A stretch of DNA of 64,000 nucleotides from Clostridium cavendishii DSM 21758 (GTDB taxonomy: Bacteria; Bacillota; Clostridia; Clostridiales; Clostridiaceae). The translations under genes were made by a program, and so were the position numbers. Below, piece after piece: positions 47,081-55,889 of this stretch. The notes beneath the pieces are model-generated. The model did not search any database. It saw only the letters and a program-made list of their open reading frames with translations, and was not told the DNA's origin. Where the stretch lies: assembly GCF_900141845.1 (NCBI RefSeq), contig NZ_FQZB01000012.1, positions 1 to 64,000 on the forward strand, given 5' to 3'. The first letter of the stretch is position 1. The number at the start of each line of letters is the position of its first letter.

Positions 47081-47419
47081 TTATAATTTATTTAACTTTT
47101 TTTCTTTTTTAAAATTTTTTGTTTTTGAAGTACCTGCTTTTTTTACATCATTAGTTTTAACAGTATCTTTTATCTTTGCTGCTATTTGATCATTTGTAAG
47201 TCCAGTAGTATCGATCCCAAGTTTAGCTGCTCTTGCTTGTAATTCTGCAGTTTGTTTTGCTAATCCATTAGCTTTAATTGCATCTTTTATTTTTGACTCA
47301 ACTTTTGCTTTATAATTATCCACTTTGTTAGTGTTTTTATCTAGAGCAAAAGCTTGTACAGAACATCCTGTAGATATTGCTAATCCTATTCCTATTGTTA
47401 ATAATTTTTTCTTTATCAT
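47081..47419 (-). CDS. Small secreted Lys/Ala-rich protein
   Basis: 112 residues. A signal peptide is clear: basic MIKKKLL, a hydrophobic core, cleavage probably after AFA near 26. The mature part is helical, rich in Ala, Lys and Thr, with AAKLGIDTTGLTNDQIAAKIKDT at the centre (a pattern seen in many clostridial secreted proteins with a GIDxxGLxxxQ element). The C-terminus is strongly basic. GGAG precedes the ATG. The function is unknown. Confidence 0.75.
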   Translation of the reverse strand: MIKKKLLTIGIGLAISTGCSVQAFALDKNTNKVDNYKAKVESKIKDAIKANGLAKQTAELQARAAKLGIDTTGLTNDQIAAKIKDTVKTNDVKKAGTSKTKNFKKEKKLNKL

Positions 47420-47615
47420 ACTTATCTACTCCTTCGTAAATAGTTTTTTTAATTTTTATGTTCTTAATATAACTTATTATCTATGTAAAAATCTCCGCAA
47501 AATTGTGGCAAGTAATTTAAGTAAAATAAAAGAATAATGAATTATAAAACTTAAATAAGTTGAAAAATTATATATTTATTACTAAAATTTTTAAAATTTA
47601 AATATAAAAACAAAT

Positions 47616-47643
47616 TAACGAATTATATTATATAATCCGTTAA
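47616..47643. terminator. Hairpin between genes
   Basis: TTAACGAATTATA and TATAATCCGTTAA form an imperfect inverted repeat at about 47616-47643, just after the stop of the minus-strand gene at 47687. Confidence 0.5.
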
Positions 47644-47686
47644 TAATTTTAATTTACTATTTACCTCAACAAATTTATTAATAAAA

Positions 47687-48394
47687 TTAATATGTTAAAA
47701 TTAATAATTTGTTATTTACAAAAGATGGTTCATAACCATGTTTCCATAAAGTAACATATGCTTCAAATGGATTGTTCATATCATGTTTCTCAGCTAATGG
47801 CCACATGATATATCTTGCTACATTATAATCACAAGCAATATGGTATAAAGGTTCAGCAAAAAATGTGAGTGGATTTTTAGAAATTTCTGATTTCAAGTCT
47901 ATAAACCAATCTCCCTTTAAGTCATATAACTCACACTCTAATATATCATCATAATCGTATTTTTCGTCAAATTCATTTCTACTAATTATATTAATTTCAA
48001 GATTATCATAATTAATAAGACTTGTCTCATCTAAGTCTCCCAAAATATCATTAATAGATTCTGCATATTTAAGCGCAATCTTTTGTAATTCTATATTAGA
48101 TATTGTCTTATCTTGTTTAGGAATAAAATAACCAGATATTGATCCATCATCATTCTCATAGTTATCTGCAGTTACATCATAAATCATTTTCAATTTATTA
48201 TACATTTCATTTCCATGTGGAAATGGAGAAAAAAATTCTTCTAACTTTTTATATTTATTAGGTCTAAAATAGTGAAGAAAAAATGTTGGTATTGGTTCAT
48301 CTCCATACATGTCAATGCTTTCTTGTTCTAAAAACATTTCTTTTAAATCTAAATTTTCTTCTAATATTTTTTTCCACTCAATTGGTATTTTCAT
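47687..48394 (-). CDS. Acidic protein of unknown function
   Basis: 235 residues from ATG 48394, behind GGAGG; upstream in-frame codons have no ribosome site. Acidic, soluble, with no signal peptide or cysteine cluster. Blocks such as PTFFLHYFRPNKYKKLEEFF and NPFEAYVTLWKHGYEPSF are distinctive, but I cannot name a family. Its composition resembles the immunity-like proteins at 54-64 kb. Confidence 0.65.
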   Translation of the reverse strand: MKIPIEWKKILEENLDLKEMFLEQESIDMYGDEPIPTFFLHYFRPNKYKKLEEFFSPFPHGNEMYNKLKMIYDVTADNYENDDGSISGYFIPKQDKTISNIELQKIALKYAESINDILGDLDETSLINYDNLEINIISRNEFDEKYDYDDILECELYDLKGDWFIDLKSEISKNPLTFFAEPLYHIACDYNVARYIMWPLAEKHDMNNPFEAYVTLWKHGYEPSFVNNKLLILTY

Positions 48395-48594
48395 AACATT
48401 CCTCCTTAAGCTAGTTTTATTAAACTTTATTATCATAAACAAATTATAACATATTCTCCAATTAACATATTGTTTAATTTTTAAAGAAATTGTCTTAATT
48501 ATAATGTGCAAATTTAAAATAAATAACAAAAAAAGAAGACTGTATTAAAATCACTCTAACACAGGCTCTTACACTATATTCTTAAACGAATTCT

Positions 48595-49317
48595 TTATCC
48601 TATAATTATATTAGGATCTATTTTTTGTATATCATTATAAAATTTAAACATTAAACCTGCAGTAGTGGCTTGAGCCATTGTCAGAACCATTGAAGTAATT
48701 AGCTTAAACCTAACATGCTTATTTTTTACATTCAGATGCTTTCTATATATATTAATTGCCTCTTTACTATTAAAATCAATATAATAGTTTAAGGAATCAA
48801 GATATATTCCACCTTCTTTTACTTTAAACTCATCATAAAGAGTATGAGTTCTAATCACCCAATTTTCATAACTTTTATGATCTTTTAATAAGTGAACATT
48901 AGCATGCTGTGGAACTGTCAAATCTTGAATCAAATGACAAGCCGCACCTAAATAGAACATCGCATTTTTAATATCACCATGTAAATATTCATTTAATGCT
49001 TGGGTGTAATACTTTATGCATTCTTTTTTTGCATCACTACTTCCATATAACCCTTTGTTATTGTAAGGGTTATAAAAATGATTACTACTTTTCAAATCCT
49101 GATCAGCCCAAACTACACCTTCATTTATATCATTTATATATGAATTCATAAGGCTATAAGCTTCTATATACCCATCATTTTTTAATATTATTAAAGATTG
49201 ATTATTTATAAATTTATGTACCTTACATTCAGCTTTCATTATTCTCTTTTTTATAGGATTTACAGCTTTTAGTGCACTTTTAAATGCATATGAATAAGAT
49301 TTTTCTATAATGCTCAT
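48595..49317 (-). CDS. Zinc-dependent phospholipase C-like protein, no signal peptide
   Basis: 240 residues from ATG 49317, behind GGGATGG. It matches the N-terminal catalytic domain of clostridial alpha-toxin-type phospholipase C: VWADQDLKSSNHFYNPYN near 75-92 and ACHLIQDLTVPQHANVHLLK near 125-144, which supply the His/Asp zinc ligands. Secreted family members have a signal peptide and an N-terminal Trp ligand; neither is seen, and there is no C-terminal PLAT domain. It may be an intracellular or lysis-released enzyme, or have diverged in function. Confidence 0.82.
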   Translation of the reverse strand: MSIIEKSYSYAFKSALKAVNPIKKRIMKAECKVHKFINNQSLIILKNDGYIEAYSLMNSYINDINEGVVWADQDLKSSNHFYNPYNNKGLYGSSDAKKECIKYYTQALNEYLHGDIKNAMFYLGAACHLIQDLTVPQHANVHLLKDHKSYENWVIRTHTLYDEFKVKEGGIYLDSLNYYIDFNSKEAINIYRKHLNVKNKHVRFKLITSMVLTMAQATTAGLMFKFYNDIQKIDPNIIIG

Positions 49318-49397
49318 AATTACCATCCCTATCAATATCTTTATATTCTAAATTATTATAAACATAAATGTAAATATTATTCATAGAATATATAAGT

Positions 49398-50156
49398 TTA
49401 TTTTAGCTTTAATAATTTCATTGACTTATGTGCACTTCCATATGCATTAATAATATCATCATTTGTAAGACCTGCCTCCTCTGCAATATTATATGCTTCA
49501 CCAAAACACCCTACATCATTAGATTTATGTGCGTCACTTCCTAGTGAAAATTTAACACCTAAGTTCTTTAACCTTTTTATTGTGTCAATATCCATATTTT
49601 TATGAGATCTGTTAATTTCAAAAGCAGTATTTCTACAAACTGCCACCTTTCCAACTTCAATAATATCTGGATTAACATGCTCTACTGGATGATTTAATAT
49701 AGTGATATCATATCTTTTTATAGCATTAATTACAGCTTCTGTATAGTTTTTCTTTATAAATGAAGTACTTAAAGTTCCACGATGATATCCAGCACAAATT
49801 ATATCTAGGTATTCTATTATTTCATCATTAACATCTATATCTCCATTTTTACTAATTATATTACATTCTACACCAAGAAGAATCTTAAAATTATTCTCCT
49901 TTAATACTAAAGTATTATTAAGATCATCAATTAATTTACGTATTTCTCTATATTGATACGATTTCATTCCAAAAGCAATATGTCTATACCCGTGATCTGT
50001 TATAGCAATTTCTTTTAATCCTTTTTGTATTCCAGCTACAGCATTTGATTCAATGCTTCCTTTGGCATGATCACCAAAAACAATATTGAATAATGGAATA
50101 TGTCCCTTACCTAGATTAGTATGAGTATGATAATCTGCAATAATATTAAAACCCAT
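49398..50156 (-). CDS. PHP-domain phosphoesterase (YcdX-like)
   Basis: 252 residues. PHP fold with metal ligands in DYHTHT (about 8-13), ITDHGYRH, GVECNI, HPVEHV and GSDAHKS. Such enzymes hydrolyse phosphoesters such as histidinol phosphate or small phosphometabolites; the YcdX-type length and the lack of other domains point to a general phosphatase. GGAGG precedes ATG 50156. It is monocistronic. Confidence 0.9.
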   Translation of the reverse strand: MGFNIIADYHTHTNLGKGHIPLFNIVFGDHAKGSIESNAVAGIQKGLKEIAITDHGYRHIAFGMKSYQYREIRKLIDDLNNTLVLKENNFKILLGVECNIISKNGDIDVNDEIIEYLDIICAGYHRGTLSTSFIKKNYTEAVINAIKRYDITILNHPVEHVNPDIIEVGKVAVCRNTAFEINRSHKNMDIDTIKRLKNLGVKFSLGSDAHKSNDVGCFGEAYNIAEEAGLTNDDIINAYGSAHKSMKLLKLK

Positions 50157-50400
50157 TTTATCGCCTCCATATCCTATTGTCTTTAAATTGTCCCTCTAGT
50201 TATCAAGCTTATCTATTAAGTTGAAAAAATTCTTTATAAATATTCTTAATTGAAACTTTTTATTATGAGTGTATTACAAATAATAGTCTTGACATTACTT
50301 TTCTTTATTATTTAATATTTTTATATATAAAGTTAAATCTCACTAATAATGTAATCCTTTTTTAATAATATACTCAAAACAATCAGGCTTTACTTAATAT

Positions 50401-50675
50401 TTATTCTATAATTTCTTTTTTTAAAATCTTATTATACCCTGATACACATATGTCAAAGTCCATTTCTTTATACTTTTTCATAGTATTAATATAGACATTT
50501 TTTTACAATATGCATTTAGAATAATTTTCCTAATATTATCTCCAACTAAAAGTACATTATCTTCTTCATCTAAAACACTTATTAAATCTATTGTATGTCC
50601 TGGTATGTGAAATAATTTAATTTTATCCTCTGAAAAATATAGTTCATTTTCAAAAACAAAGTCAGGCAAATACAT
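50401..50675 (-). pseudogene. Metallo-beta-lactamase-fold hydrolase remnant
   Basis: The reading frame holds the MBL core LFHIPGHTIDLISVLDEEDN and LLVGDNI but lacks the N-terminal HxHxDH half. After a T-run near 50500 the homology continues in another frame (YINTMKKYKEMDFDICVSG, ending at 50401). It is truncated and frameshifted, so it is inactive. Confidence 0.7.
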
Positions 50676-50831
50676 TTCAACCTCACAACAACAATAATTA
50701 TAATACTTTTACATATGTAAACTAAAATTCCTTATTAATATTTAATTTAATGTAATATAAATTAAATTTTGTTTTATAAACTAATAATTATAAAAGTTAT
50801 TATAAAATTTTATAAAAATTTGAAATTATAA

Positions 50832-50860
50832 TTTACATAAATAAATTTTCTTCGTCATTA
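50832..50860 (+). promoter_or_regulatory. Candidate group-5 sigma promoter of the protease operon
   Basis: TTTACA at 50832-50837 is followed after 17 bases by TCATTATATTAG. TTTACA is the -35 element reported for TcdR/BotR-type sigma factors, and a gene for such a factor lies at 52682. An imperfect dyad ATAGAAAATC/GATTCTAT follows at 50870-50896. The assignment is inference. Confidence 0.4.
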
Positions 50861-50924
50861 TATTAGTGTATAGAAAATCATCCGGAAGATTCTATAATAT
50901 TAAATTAAATTAGGAGGAAAAATA

Positions 50925-51752
50925 ATGGGACGCTCAAATTCAATTAATAATTTAGCTAATCAAAATCAAGAATTTAATAATTATATGTCTCAATGTACAA
51001 CAAATTTAAAAAATAGGACAAAGTCTGAAACTGATGAATTTTTAAGCAAGGTAGATGAATTTTATTCTTGCAACAAATGGGATAAAAAACCTTTAGGGGA
51101 TGGAGAACATTATGATTATTGTCAAAAAAGTGAATTTTCACTAGATGGAGTTACTGAAACCATAAAAGGTATAGCAAAAGCTGTATTTGGAGGAGATTCT
51201 AGTCCAAAAGGAACAACTATTCAAAAAACTGAAGAAGTTGCAAAAGCTATTTTAAGTATCGCAGATTTTCAATTATTAGCATTAAACGCAGCTACAGCAT
51301 TCATAACAAATATTATGGATGCATTTAGAAATTCAGCATCAGCCAATTATCAATATACAATATCTTCACAATCACTTGCTCCAGGTTTAACTCTTCATGT
51401 TTTATGTTTAAATGATTCATTTCAAAGAAAGGATTTTTTTAATAATGAATTCATTATTGAAAATGTATTTAGTTTTAAATTAATTTATTCATTTGGAAAA
51501 GCAATGGTGGAAGAAAATATGGAATATTTTCAAAAACATGCCCAATTAATCGCAAAATTAGAATCATCTCAGGATACACTTCAAGATAAATACAATGAAG
51601 CACTAGTTGATCCAACAACCTCACAAGAAACATTGGATCTTTTACAAAAAAGATTAGATATGACTACAAGCATGATAAACAAATATAGAGATGAAATGGA
51701 AAAGATTAAAGATTCTTATGAAATTAAATTAAATTCTATAAAAAATAATTAA
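50925..51752 (+). CDS. Unknown 275-residue helical protein, partner of the YopT-like protease
   Basis: 275 residues. ATG follows AGGAGG. No signal peptide is seen. The N-terminal third is polar, the middle has a hydrophobic stretch (AKAILSIADFQLLALNAATAFITNIM, about 106-131, cited only by its ends AKAIL and FITNIM), and the C-terminal 80 residues are a coiled coil (AQLIAKLESSQDTLQDKYNE onward). Such a layout fits a pore or translocation protein or a chaperone. It lies 36 bases before the protease gene in the same operon. No family is recognised. Confidence 0.75.
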   Translation: MGRSNSINNLANQNQEFNNYMSQCTTNLKNRTKSETDEFLSKVDEFYSCNKWDKKPLGDGEHYDYCQKSEFSLDGVTETIKGIAKAVFGGDSSPKGTTIQKTEEVAKAILSIADFQLLALNAATAFITNIMDAFRNSASANYQYTISSQSLAPGLTLHVLCLNDSFQRKDFFNNEFIIENVFSFKLIYSFGKAMVEENMEYFQKHAQLIAKLESSQDTLQDKYNEALVDPTTSQETLDLLQKRLDMTTSMINKYRDEMEKIKDSYEIKLNSIKNN

Positions 51753-51788
51753 TTCATATTACTAAACAATTTTAAGGGAGTGATAATT

Positions 51789-52457
51789 ATGAATTATAAT
51801 ATAATATGTAATGCTATTAATGCTAGTGGTAGTAAAGGAATTCATGAATTTGATCAAAGCAGAATTGCAAAAGATACTGATATAAATATAAAGAATGGAG
51901 TTTGTCGTGCTCTTGTAATAATGTGGCTTAAAGCAAAAAAGCAAAATTTAGAATTTTGGAAAGATAAAGGTGAAAATGTCACAAACCTGCCTGAAGAATA
52001 TATTTTGTTAAGTCAAGCTGTTAATGTACAAGAGGAATATCAAAGAGCCGTAAAATTAAGCACACGGTTTGCTCCTGATGAAGCAACTCTTGACAAGCTT
52101 AAGAAAGCTGGTTTAGCATATTCTCAAGATGATGTACTTGCCTCAGCACAAGAAGGTTTTGCAGAAAATAGAATAATCAATGAACCAGCTAAAATATCAG
52201 AGCATATTTTAAATTCAAAATCACGTTTTTATATTTTAAGTGCTTCTGGACCTAGAGGGTGTCATTCAATAGGTATACATCGTCCTTATTCATTAATAGG
52301 AAAAAGTAAAAATATTTATATCTTTGATCCTAATATAGGAGAGTTTGAAGCAACTACTTCTTCTAATGTAAAAGATTTATTAATTACTATAAATACACTA
52401 GGGTACGGCGCCAATGTTATTGATGGTGGCTATATACTTTGGAGTTATCATGATTAA
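51789..52457 (+). CDS. YopT-like (peptidase C58) cysteine protease
   Basis: 222 residues from ATG 51789, 8 bases after GGGAG. The catalytic triad of the YopT family is visible: Cys39 in NGVCRALVIMWL, His164 in HSIGIHRPYS and Asp180 in IYIFDPNIGEF. The His-Asp gap is 16, the same as in YopT (H258-D274). YopT-type enzymes cleave prenylated Rho GTPases in host cells; AvrPphB-type relatives cut other host proteins. There is no signal peptide, so delivery must use the partner protein, lysis or a non-classical route. The target is unknown. A terminator follows. Confidence 0.82.
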   Translation: MNYNIICNAINASGSKGIHEFDQSRIAKDTDINIKNGVCRALVIMWLKAKKQNLEFWKDKGENVTNLPEEYILLSQAVNVQEEYQRAVKLSTRFAPDEATLDKLKKAGLAYSQDDVLASAQEGFAENRIINEPAKISEHILNSKSRFYILSASGPRGCHSIGIHRPYSLIGKSKNIYIFDPNIGEFEATTSSNVKDLLITINTLGYGANVIDGGYILWSYHD

Positions 52458-52506
52458 TTTAAGCGAGTAATAATTTAAATTAGCAGTGATTAAATAATAT
52501 CCTGGG

Positions 52507-52550
52507 GCTGTATCAGATTGAAAATTTTATTAAACTGATACAGCTTACTT
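52507..52550 (+). terminator. Terminator of the protease operon
   Basis: GCTGTATCAG (52507-52516) pairs with CTGATACAGC (52535-52544), followed by TTACTTTTTATTTT; 50 bases after the protease stop. Confidence 0.82.
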
Positions 52551-52681
52551 TTTATTTTATTCAAACAAATTATTTTTCAATGAAAATGACTCCTCTTTTT
52601 TTATACAATAATATAAATTTATTTAATATAGCTCCATTATTAATTATAAATAGAATATTATTATTATCTTTTAACTTAATA

Positions 52682-53218
52682 TTATTCCCAATTCATCTCT
52701 AAGCTGTTTCTGATTTTTTTTAAAGCCTTATTTCTTATATTATTTATTGATTGTCTTGAAAGATTTAGTTTACTTTCAATATCTTTATATTTATTATTCA
52801 TATAGTATATTTCTATTATTACAACCCTTTCTTTTTCTGACAAATTTTCTAGCACCATTTTCATAAGTATACTTTCGTCAAAAGCTGAATTTGCTTTATC
52901 AGTTAATACATCGGTTATTAATTCCGTTGTTGTATATCTATTCTTTTTTAACTTTCTATATATATCTATATACTTATTTCTTAAAGAAGAGTATAGATAA
53001 TTAACTATGATTCCCTCATTCCTAGTCTTAAAATTTGATAAATTTATTTTTTGTAATAATAATATAAAAAATATAACTAAATCAGTTTCTGCTTCATCAT
53101 AATTTAATTTAGAACTAAATTTTCTTATAGATGGATAAAATCTTTCGATAATTGTATAAAGCGCGTCCTTATCGTCATCTTTAGCTCTTTCTATTAATTC
53201 ACATAAACTTTCATTCAT
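52682..53218 (-). CDS. Group-5 sigma factor, TcdR/BotR/UviA-like
   Basis: 178 residues, the length of BotR and UviA. Region 2 reads KLNYDEAETDLVIFFILLL and EGIIVNYLYSSLRNKYIDIYR, which I recall as closely matching TcdR (HYEEGETDLIIFFIELI, AIIVKYIHKSL). Region 4 has LSEKERVVIIEIYY and NLSRQSINNIRNKALKKIR, likewise. These clostridial sigma factors turn on toxin or bacteriocin genes and usually their own gene. It is convergent with the YopT-like operon, which makes that the likely target. Confidence 0.8.
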   Translation of the reverse strand: MNESLCELIERAKDDDKDALYTIIERFYPSIRKFSSKLNYDEAETDLVIFFILLLQKINLSNFKTRNEGIIVNYLYSSLRNKYIDIYRKLKKNRYTTTELITDVLTDKANSAFDESILMKMVLENLSEKERVVIIEIYYMNNKYKDIESKLNLSRQSINNIRNKALKKIRNSLEMNWE

Positions 53219-53257
53219 ACACTTAAATTCCTTTCAGTTACAAATAGACTAATAATT

Positions 53258-53286
53258 AAAGACGATTTTTTTAGAATAAATGTAAA
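53258..53286 (-). promoter_or_regulatory. Candidate autoregulated promoter of the sigma gene
   Basis: On the minus strand TTTACA (53286-53281) is followed after 17 bases by GTCTTTAA. A second TTTACA lies at 53301-53296. TcdR-type factors activate their own genes from TTTACA promoters, so autoactivation is plausible. Confidence 0.35.
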
Positions 53287-53301
53287 ATATTATCATGTAA
53301 A

Positions 53302-53642
53302 ATTTTATATATATGAAAGAAAGTTCCTAATGTAATATTTTTAGCGGTTTTTATAAAAATATAAAGAATGCTTGATATTATAATCTTTTTATAAAAAACA
53401 AAAACGGATTACATTATAAATGCAATCCGTAACATAAATTATAAAAGTTCAATATTAAATATATTATTAAGATTTAATTGGATAATTTTCTTATTAACTT
53501 TTTAATTTTCTCTATATATCATCTTTATATAATTTTTTGATAAATAACAGTAAAACTTTAATCCCTTTATTTATTTTTTTAGATTTTAAAATACCAATTA
53601 TTAAATAATCAAAAAATTTTATTTTGTTTTTTAAATATAGAC
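53302..53642. other. Non-coding region with a minus-strand terminator
   Basis: ACGGATT (53404-53410) pairs with AATCCGT (53424-53430), and a T-rich run follows on the minus strand (53403-53390), insulating the sigma gene from upstream minus-strand transcription. No gene is seen. Confidence 0.5.
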
Positions 53643-53747
53643 TTTGAATAGTTTTAAACATCAAAAGTTACAATATCCTCTTTAATTAATAAAGTCATAT
53701 GGAAGTCAATCATTGGTACTGTTGAAATAAATTTAAGTGGAAGTTAA
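53643..53747 (+). pseudogene. Decayed 3' end of a serine recombinase
   Basis: The plus-strand reading ISSLINKVIWKSIIGTVEIN and LSGS-stop corresponds to the last residues of the recombinase at 57242 (ISSLIDKITWDSPTGTVEIN). Stops appear just upstream (FE-stop-F-stop). This is a remnant of a second copy. Confidence 0.75.
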
Positions 53748-53859
53748 AATTCATTAGCTTACTAATACTTAAGGGTTATCTATCAATTAAAAAGTAAAAT
53801 GCCTATACCTTGTTTTACTTTGTATTTCAAGATATAGGCTACTCTTATTTTTAAATTGA

Positions 53860-54120
53860 TAATTTATTCTTAATGCTTTATAAAATTTAAATATTCTAAA
53901 CTAAGAATTTATAGTTTTTGATAACTTTGTTCATCTACTAAACAAAATGTTATATTCTCGAATTTATATATTACTGAATTATGATGTAATGGATTTATTA
54001 CACTATATAGTATAATTATATTTTTTGTCATATCCACTTACTGTTTTTATACCAGTATTTACTTCCTCATGATTTATATTATTTGCCTCGTATACTATTT
54101 TTATAAATTCTTTACTTATT
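53860..54120 (-). pseudogene. Decayed 3' end of the immunity-like gene found at 59003
   Basis: The minus-strand reading KEFIKIVYEANNINHEEVNT, then GIKTVSGYDKKYNYTI-stop, is homologous to the C-terminus of the 59003 gene product. With the recombinase remnant just before it, this repeats the convergent layout at 58.7-59.2 kb. Confidence 0.7.
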
Positions 54121-54125
54121 TAAAT

Positions 54126-54377
54126 TTATTTTTCAATACGTTCTCCATGAATCCAAACTCTACCACCATCTGGACACTTTACATCAAACTGCGGAGAACG
54201 AATTTCTCCGTAGTCCAAATTTGCACCATTTTGCAATGCATATACTAATGGATACATATAATTCCATAGTTCATGACAAATTGGTGGACATAAGTCATCT
54301 ACAATATAATTATCACCTTTTTTACAATATCCGCACCTGCACTTACTTTCTACTACTGTCAACTTAACCTTAGCCAT
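54126..54377 (-). CDS. TIGR04076 family protein
   Basis: 83 residues from ATG 54377, behind AGGGGGC; in-frame codons upstream have no ribosome site. It matches TIGR04076 through VKLTVVESKCRCGYCKKGD and CPPICHELWNYMYPLVYAL, with Cys pairs that may bind metal. The function is unknown. It ends a few bases from the decayed duplicate at 53.6-54.1 kb, so its 3' neighbourhood is rearranged. Confidence 0.85.
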   Translation of the reverse strand: MAKVKLTVVESKCRCGYCKKGDNYIVDDLCPPICHELWNYMYPLVYALQNGANLDYGEIRSPQFDVKCPDGGRVWIHGERIEK

Positions 54378-54650
54378 TGCTTTTTGCCCCCTATAAATCA
54401 TTATTCTTCAGTGTTATCTATAAATAGTCTATATTTCTTAACTATTTACATTGGTGACATATGTATTAACTGAACCACATCAAGTTATTTTTTCTATTCT
54501 AACATATGCTTATTCGCTACTTTTTCTAGATTTTATTAATATGAGACTCTAGTCTCTTTAAATCTCTAACAAAAATAACTACTCAAAATTACTGAATGTC
54601 TATTACCTTATTTAATAAATTATTTTAATATTTCCTTACTTTTAAGTAGC
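54378..54650. other. AT-rich non-coding region
   Basis: Upstream region of the TIGR04076 gene. No gene or motif is recognised. Confidence 0.4.
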
Positions 54651-54694
54651 TATAAAGTTTGTTATTTATAACATAATAAATAACAAACTTTATA
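54651..54694. repeat. Long perfect hairpin sharing an arm with 55050-55067
   Basis: TATAAAGTTTGTTATTTAT (54651-54669) and its complement (54676-54694) form a 19-base stem with a 6-base loop. AAATAACAAACTTTATAA from the right arm recurs identically at 55050-55067. It could end the minus-strand genes upstream or be a relic of a mobile repeat. Confidence 0.65.
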
Positions 54695-54751
54695 ATTTAA
54701 TTATTTTATAATTCCTTTTATATCAAATAACATATAAACTCACTATTATTT

Positions 54752-55135
54752 TTACATTAGTGAAATATTAAATATATTATCAAGATTCAACTGATTTATT
54801 CTCTTATTTATTTCTTCTATATCTATAGTATATAAATTCTTGTCTTTCATCCTCTTAAAATACTCAGAACCTGCAAAAGTATACCTAGTCTTTCTGCCTT
54901 CTCTTGATGCTACTTTATCATTTGCATAACCTATAATATCTCCAACAGCTATAGATCTTGGAAGTATTAACGATGGCATTCCAAGCCCTTGTCTCACAGC
55001 ATTATAACCTGCTAAAGTACCTGTACATATAGCTTCTGGTTGCCATAACAAATAACAAACTTTATAAAAGGTATTTATTACGATTTTCATTTTATTATTG
55101 TAATGATTATATTGATAATTAGAAATGTTAGTCAC
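54752..55135 (-). pseudogene. Truncated FAD-dependent oxidoreductase C-terminus
   Basis: The last 95 residues (PEAICTGTLAGYNAVRQGLG, LPRSIAVGDIIGYAND, GSEYFKRM) look like the C-terminal part of a GidA/TrmFO-type or related FAD enzyme. The first 30 residues (NYQYNHYNNKMKIVINTFYK) are unrelated, and the FAD-binding GxGxxG part is missing. The junction lies beside a repeat copy at 55050-55067. GTG 55135 overlaps the stop of the preceding gene and has a weak RBS. It is probably non-functional. Confidence 0.6.
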
Positions 55136-55610
55136 CTTTCACTTCAAATTCCATAGTATCCCTATTGAAATATACATCTTTACTTTTACGCCATAGGTTT
55201 AAAAGTTTTTCATACTCTGGAATAGCTCTTTCCATCCATATTGAACTAATTTTATTTAATTGATGAAGTGCATATTCAAAAGCTATTTTTCTATGATCTG
55301 ACATTAGATTATCATTATCACGGGATATACTATCATTATTTTTCCGCTGTTTCACTTCATAATTAAACCCATTATGAGTACATATATGTTGAAATACAGT
55401 ATATTTAAATTCAGCAATGTCATCTGTTTCATAATGGAAACTTTCATTTCCTCTGTCATAAGCAAAAAGTATATATTTACCATAGTTATATTCGATGCAG
55501 AGCTCTCCGCAATCTAACCCACGGCCACAACAAATACTTTGAAAATCTTCAATATTATTTTTTTTGGCAATTTCTTTTAATTCATTATAAATTATGTCTC
55601 TATTAATCAT
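55128..55610 (-). CDS. Imm63-like immunity protein
   Basis: 160 residues, acidic, soluble. ATG 55610 follows AAAGGAG. The C-terminal block (FEYALHQLNKISSIWMERAI, PEYEKLLNLW) resembles Imm63 of polymorphic toxin systems; the N-terminal Cys-rich ICCGRGLDCGELCIEYNYGK is distinctive. Family assignment is moderate. No toxin gene is adjacent. It overlaps the truncated FAD fragment by 8 bases. Confidence 0.6.
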   Translation of the reverse strand: MINRDIIYNELKEIAKKNNIEDFQSICCGRGLDCGELCIEYNYGKYILFAYDRGNESFHYETDDIAEFKYTVFQHICTHNGFNYEVKQRKNNDSISRDNDNLMSDHRKIAFEYALHQLNKISSIWMERAIPEYEKLLNLWRKSKDVYFNRDTMEFEVKGD

Positions 55611-55640
55611 TTAAACTCCTTTTAACAATATAGCTTAATA

Positions 55641-55889
55641 TTATCTTATATTGTCTTTATACCAATCATATATTGAATATTTTCCATTATAAATCCCACC
55701 TGCTCTTGTTCCCTGGCATGTAATATCTTTACCCCAACAATCCTCGTGGATAACCACCCTACCCCTTTTTGGGAAAGCTAGTATTTTTCCATCTCTTGCT
55801 TCAATTCTATACTCAGTACCTCTACTTGAAATAGCTTTTCCACTACCCTTTTCAAATAGTTTATTGTATACTTCAATAAATGTAGGCAT
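55641..55889 (-). CDS. Small unknown protein
   Basis: 82 residues. ATG 55889 follows AAGGAG. Blocks: GTEYRIEARDGKILAFPKRG, VVIHEDCWGKDITCQGTRAG, GIYNGKYSIYDWY. It might be the C-terminal domain of a polymorphic toxin carried as a single gene, or an immunity protein; neither can be shown. It lies 30 bases before the Imm63-like gene. Confidence 0.6.
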   Translation of the reverse strand: MPTFIEVYNKLFEKGSGKAISSRGTEYRIEARDGKILAFPKRGRVVIHEDCWGKDITCQGTRAGGIYNGKYSIYDWYKDNIR

